From: Bacteroides sp.
Lineage (GTDB): Bacteria; Bacteroidota; Bacteroidia; Bacteroidales; Bacteroidaceae
Direction: 5' to 3'
NCBI GenBank assembly: GCA_019414665.1
Contig: DXLO01000054.1
Location: forward strand, 1 to 10,166
DNA: 10,166 bases
In this document: positions 7,351-10,166 of the stretch, piece by piece
Layout of the letters: each line of letters opens with the position of its first letter
Position numbering within the stretch: the stretch's first letter is position 1
Notes under the pieces: generated by a model
The model's database searches: none
What the model was told of the DNA's origin: nothing
The model's input: the letters and a program-made list of their open reading frames with translations, nothing else
Program-made: the position numbers and the translations under genes

Positions 7351-10122
7351 TTACTCCTTGTAACTTACTGGTATTAAGCGTATATTCCCGTTAAGACCGG
7401 AAGGCATCGCATCCCAGTTTTTGTAGTCGCCTTTTACGTAGTTCAGCTTTGCCATATTGATATCCTTAAAGATGCGCCATTCTATATGCTTGCGATCCAT
7501 ATCAGCGATACGGTTGGCTGGCAGATTGGTTACTTCGACTTCTATCCGGTTCTTTCCTGGTTTTAGCCATTTTCCGACCTTTAACCGGAATGGAACTGCC
7601 CAGACTATGCCAGCATCGTTTCCATTAATACGTACACGCGCACTCTCGCGTACGTCACCTAAATCCAGTATCCAGTCGTCAGCTTCCATGGAAGGCATGT
7701 TTATTTCGATGGAGTAGCGGCCGGTTCCCATATTGATTTTAGCTTCCGGTTGTTCCAGTTCTGTCCATGATGTGGGAGAGTCTATGTCAAACTGACCGTT
7801 TATAGCTGGTGCGCTTTCTACGAATTCCAGTTTCCATCCGTGGTCCAGACTCAGGCTGTATGTCTGTTCTTCGGGATAATTCCACGCTGGTTCTTCGTCC
7901 AGTGACTTGTCGAATGTCTGAATGATGAGGCTTTCCCCCGATTTCAGTTGCAGACGGACCTGCAATTTCCCGTTTTCTATCCGGCTTTGTGCCTTGCCTC
8001 TTTCTCCGTTCATCGGATTGAAGAACATGGCAGTCGTTTCGGGAACATTCAGTGTAACCCATTCGTCTATATCTTTGTTTTGCAGACACGAAACAAAATA
8101 ATGATGCCCTTCGGGATTCGAGCGGCGGATAAACTGAAGTCCACATCGTGTTTTCAACTCTTCTGAGGCTGTTCCCGTCTGTGCCAGTACCTGCTGATAG
8201 TCGGAACCGACAATGATGCGTCCTTTTCCGAGTATGAATGTCTGTGTATGTGTAAAGGAATCGACGTCAGGAAGTTGTCCGGTGATGTTTATGAAAGCGG
8301 CGCGGTTTTGTTTCAGACGATTGTATCCCGGAGTATCTTCGGGATATTGTTCTACAAAAATCACGGTTGCACCCTGACGAGCCAGTTCTACCAGTTTCTT
8401 GAGTGTGGCGGCAGGCATTAGTCGGGCGGCAGGAACAATCAGTGCTTTGTAATGTGTACCCCCACTGGTGACGAGCTGATTGCCTGCACAACGTGTCGTC
8501 TTGATGAAAGCATCAGAGATATAGTCTACATCATATCCTCCGGCAATAATTGTCTGGATGGTCTTGATAAACTTCGGGGCGTACCGGTCCATTTTATGAA
8601 TGTCGAACGAAACAAGTCGTCCCGGAAGTTCGTCCCATAAATCGTATATGGGCAGATAAACCAGAAAATCATTATCGGGTTGTCCCATTTGCAGAAAAGA
8701 CTGGCAGCGGGTTATGTATTCAAAAAATGCAGGTGCATCACGCCAGATACTATTTGTAGGCGACATATTGATGCTTGCGTAGAACAACCATCCAGGCCAT
8801 GCCGCATCTTGTGGCGAATATGGTGTCCCGTGAAAGAACATGTGATTGACTCCCGATACGAACATCAGGTCCATATCCGGTTTACACTGTGAGAGAGAAG
8901 TACGGAAATGTTCCGTCAGCCAGGTAAATGTTTCCGAAGAAGTATAAGGCTTGCCGGCTATGTGTGCAGCCGAGGACGCATATTTCAGCATCGAAATATC
9001 CGAAAAATTCGGTCGGGTGAGGGAGTCTTTGCGCAGTCCTTTGATGTGAAAGTCTGTCAGACCGAATCCTTCACATTCAGGAATGTCGACCGAAGCATAC
9101 GTATCTATCAGATTGGCAGGCGAACCATGTGCCTGATTGCGAGTTGTGCTACCGTGTTTGTGAGCCCATTTTGTCCATTGGGTCGTAAAGTTGTCTATCA
9201 GCATTTCGCTGACAGTTTCACGATAATCGGACACGATACGGCGAGTTGCTTCCGGACGTGAAGCATCCAGAAATTCAGGAAAGTGTTCTTCAAGTTTATA
9301 ACCCCTGCGGCGTTCGAATTCTTCCAGCAGATGAGGAGTCCAGTCTGCCTTATACACTTCGTACGAATCATTAAAGAATGTACGCGGATAGGTTGCTTTG
9401 TTCTGTTTGAAAGCGCGGTCGAACTTGGTGAAATATCCTTTTACAGCCTCCGGATTCATGTGGTCCATTACATAACCTTCTCCGCCAGGAGCAGCACGTT
9501 TTACTTTTTGAAGCGTTTTGCCTACGAACAAAGCAATCAGTTTCCATTTACCTTTCGGAGCATTCCATTCGAGCTTGCCGTTTTTTACTTTCGATGTCAG
9601 GTTCAGACATGTTCCATCTTCAGCATAAGCCATCAGTCTGCTTAATTGGGCAAATTCACGTTGCTTTTGTTCTTTGGGAGACGTAATCTCTATTTGTTGT
9701 TCTATCTTTTTACCTCCCGTTACAATGTATTGTTCGAATATAGCCCGGGTAGCCGCGTGTTCCAATGTGATTTCCGGTCCTCCGAATGGCCATCCCGTTC
9801 CGGTATTCATATCGATGTCGATGCCGTTCTTCTGTGCTTCGTCTTGGGTGTATTGGTACATTTCCATCCATCGGGATGACAAAAACGGGATATCTCGCTG
9901 TTCGTTTCCCTTTACACCATAGATAGGCGTTATTTCCAGACTGCCTATTCCGGCTGTACCGTATTTGTGAAGATTGTATGCAAGTCCCTTTTGATCGACT
10001 GCACTTCCCATCCACCACCATCGGCTTCCCGGTCGTGCTTCAGGCTTTATTTCGGGCCAGTTTTGTGCTTGTACAGTACTTCCTAATAGCAATAGAGCTG
10101 TCAGTATGTCTTTCTTTTTCAT
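7351..10122 (-). CDS. GH106 family alpha-L-rhamnosidase
   Basis: This is a probable exported enzyme that removes terminal alpha-L-rhamnose from pectic oligosaccharides. Residues 1-19 form a Sec signal peptide with likely cleavage at VQA/Q, which fixes the start. Family features visible in order: RPGSRWWWMGSAVD (30-43), LEITPIYGVKG (62-72), MNTGTGWPFGGPE (105-117), FFNDSYEVYKADWT (249-262) followed by the EFERRRGY helix, a DIPECEGFG stretch with Glu349 and Glu351, SSETFTW with Glu397, and HMFFHGTPYSP (427-437). These cover the TIM-barrel active-site strands of GH106; which Glu is acid or base was not assigned by alignment. From about 760 to 923 a galactose-binding-like beta-sandwich follows, of the kind seen in GH106 and GH2-related enzymes (LDLGDVRESARVRINGNDAG). 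No frameshift is seen and the length of 923 residues looks complete. It runs convergently to the other genes, so it belongs to a separate transcript. Linkage specificity (RG-I backbone versus RG-II side chain) is undetermined. Confidence 0.92.
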   Translation of the reverse strand: MKKKDILTALLLLGSTVQAQNWPEIKPEARPGSRWWWMGSAVDQKGLAYNLHKYGTAGIGSLEITPIYGVKGNEQRDIPFLSSRWMEMYQYTQDEAQKNGIDIDMNTGTGWPFGGPEITLEHAATRAIFEQYIVTGGKKIEQQIEITSPKEQKQREFAQLSRLMAYAEDGTCLNLTSKVKNGKLEWNAPKGKWKLIALFVGKTLQKVKRAAPGGEGYVMDHMNPEAVKGYFTKFDRAFKQNKATYPRTFFNDSYEVYKADWTPHLLEEFERRRGYKLEEHFPEFLDASRPEATRRIVSDYRETVSEMLIDNFTTQWTKWAHKHGSTTRNQAHGSPANLIDTYASVDIPECEGFGLTDFHIKGLRKDSLTRPNFSDISMLKYASSAAHIAGKPYTSSETFTWLTEHFRTSLSQCKPDMDLMFVSGVNHMFFHGTPYSPQDAAWPGWLFYASINMSPTNSIWRDAPAFFEYITRCQSFLQMGQPDNDFLVYLPIYDLWDELPGRLVSFDIHKMDRYAPKFIKTIQTIIAGGYDVDYISDAFIKTTRCAGNQLVTSGGTHYKALIVPAARLMPAATLKKLVELARQGATVIFVEQYPEDTPGYNRLKQNRAAFINITGQLPDVDSFTHTQTFILGKGRIIVGSDYQQVLAQTGTASEELKTRCGLQFIRRSNPEGHHYFVSCLQNKDIDEWVTLNVPETTAMFFNPMNGERGKAQSRIENGKLQVRLQLKSGESLIIQTFDKSLDEEPAWNYPEEQTYSLSLDHGWKLEFVESAPAINGQFDIDSPTSWTELEQPEAKINMGTGRYSIEINMPSMEADDWILDLGDVRESARVRINGNDAGIVWAVPFRLKVGKWLKPGKNRIEVEVTNLPANRIADMDRKHIEWRIFKDINMAKLNYVKGDYKNWDAMPSGLNGNIRLIPVSYKE

Positions 10123-10137
10123 ACGTAAATATTAAGC

Positions 10138-10158
10138 GTCCTACACACAAAGTAGGAC
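10138..10158. repeat. Perfect inverted repeat upstream of the GH106 gene
   Basis: GTCCTAC (10138-10144) and GTAGGAC (10152-10158) form a perfect 7-bp inverted repeat with a 7-nt spacer, ending 15 nt before the GH106 start codon on the minus strand. It could be an operator for a dimeric regulator or a 5'-UTR hairpin near the ribosome-binding region. No T-run follows it, so it is not a terminator. The upstream promoter is beyond the window edge. Confidence 0.55.
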
Positions 10159-10166
10159 AGGTTTAT

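Noticed and set aside
7339..7354. GTAAAA-CGGC-TTTTAC inverted repeat overlapping the GH106 stop codon
   Set aside because: Only a 6-bp AT-rich stem with no following T-run. The better-placed hairpin at 7216-7262 already serves as terminator.
7787..10021. Several 60-120-codon frames on both strands within the GH106 gene
   Set aside because: They overlap a long, motif-rich coding region, lack recognisable families and have low-complexity or implausible compositions.
1..10166. CRISPR array, tRNA, rRNA, insertion sequence or phage genes
   Set aside because: No regularly spaced repeats, no transposase- or integrase-like protein and no RNA gene pattern were seen. All long frames are accounted for by four glycan-related genes.

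Overview
The window looks like part of a pectin or rhamnogalacturonan polysaccharide-utilisation region of a gut Bacteroides/Phocaeicola-type bacterium. This rests on protein families typical of Bacteroidota glycan loci (GH28, GH106, a DUF4450 protein), Sec-type or lipoprotein signal peptides on the three genes whose 5' ends are visible, and AT-rich leaders without a strong Shine-Dalgarno. No SusC/SusD pair, sensor-regulator, transporter, RNA gene, transposase or CRISPR array is visible, so the genus is an inference and the rest of the locus must lie outside.

Layout. Positions 1-1398 (+) hold the 3' part of a GH28 polygalacturonase-like enzyme, still open at the left edge and closed by a textbook hairpin terminator. 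Positions 1653-3761 (+) encode a 702-residue putative lipoprotein resembling six-hairpin, GH65-like glycosidases of unknown specificity. A strong hairpin plus T-run follows, only 25 nt before the next start. Positions 3866-7129 (+) encode a 1087-residue secreted multidomain protein: an N-terminal DUF4450-like region, a six-hairpin-type core and C-terminal beta-rich modules. Positions 7351-10122 (-) encode a 923-residue GH106-type alpha-L-rhamnosidase transcribed toward the other three. The convergent gap 7130-7350 carries two back-to-back terminators, one per strand. Upstream of the GH106 gene, at the right edge, is a perfect 7-bp inverted repeat.

How the genes may work together (inference). 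GH28 cleaves galacturonic acid linkages and GH106 removes alpha-L-rhamnose, the two sugars that alternate in the rhamnogalacturonan I backbone; rhamnose also decorates rhamnogalacturonan II. The two poorly characterised proteins between them are probably enzymes for a side chain or linkage of the same substrate. They are the most promising new biology here. All three proteins with visible N-termini are exported, which fits stepwise degradation in the periplasm or at the outer membrane.
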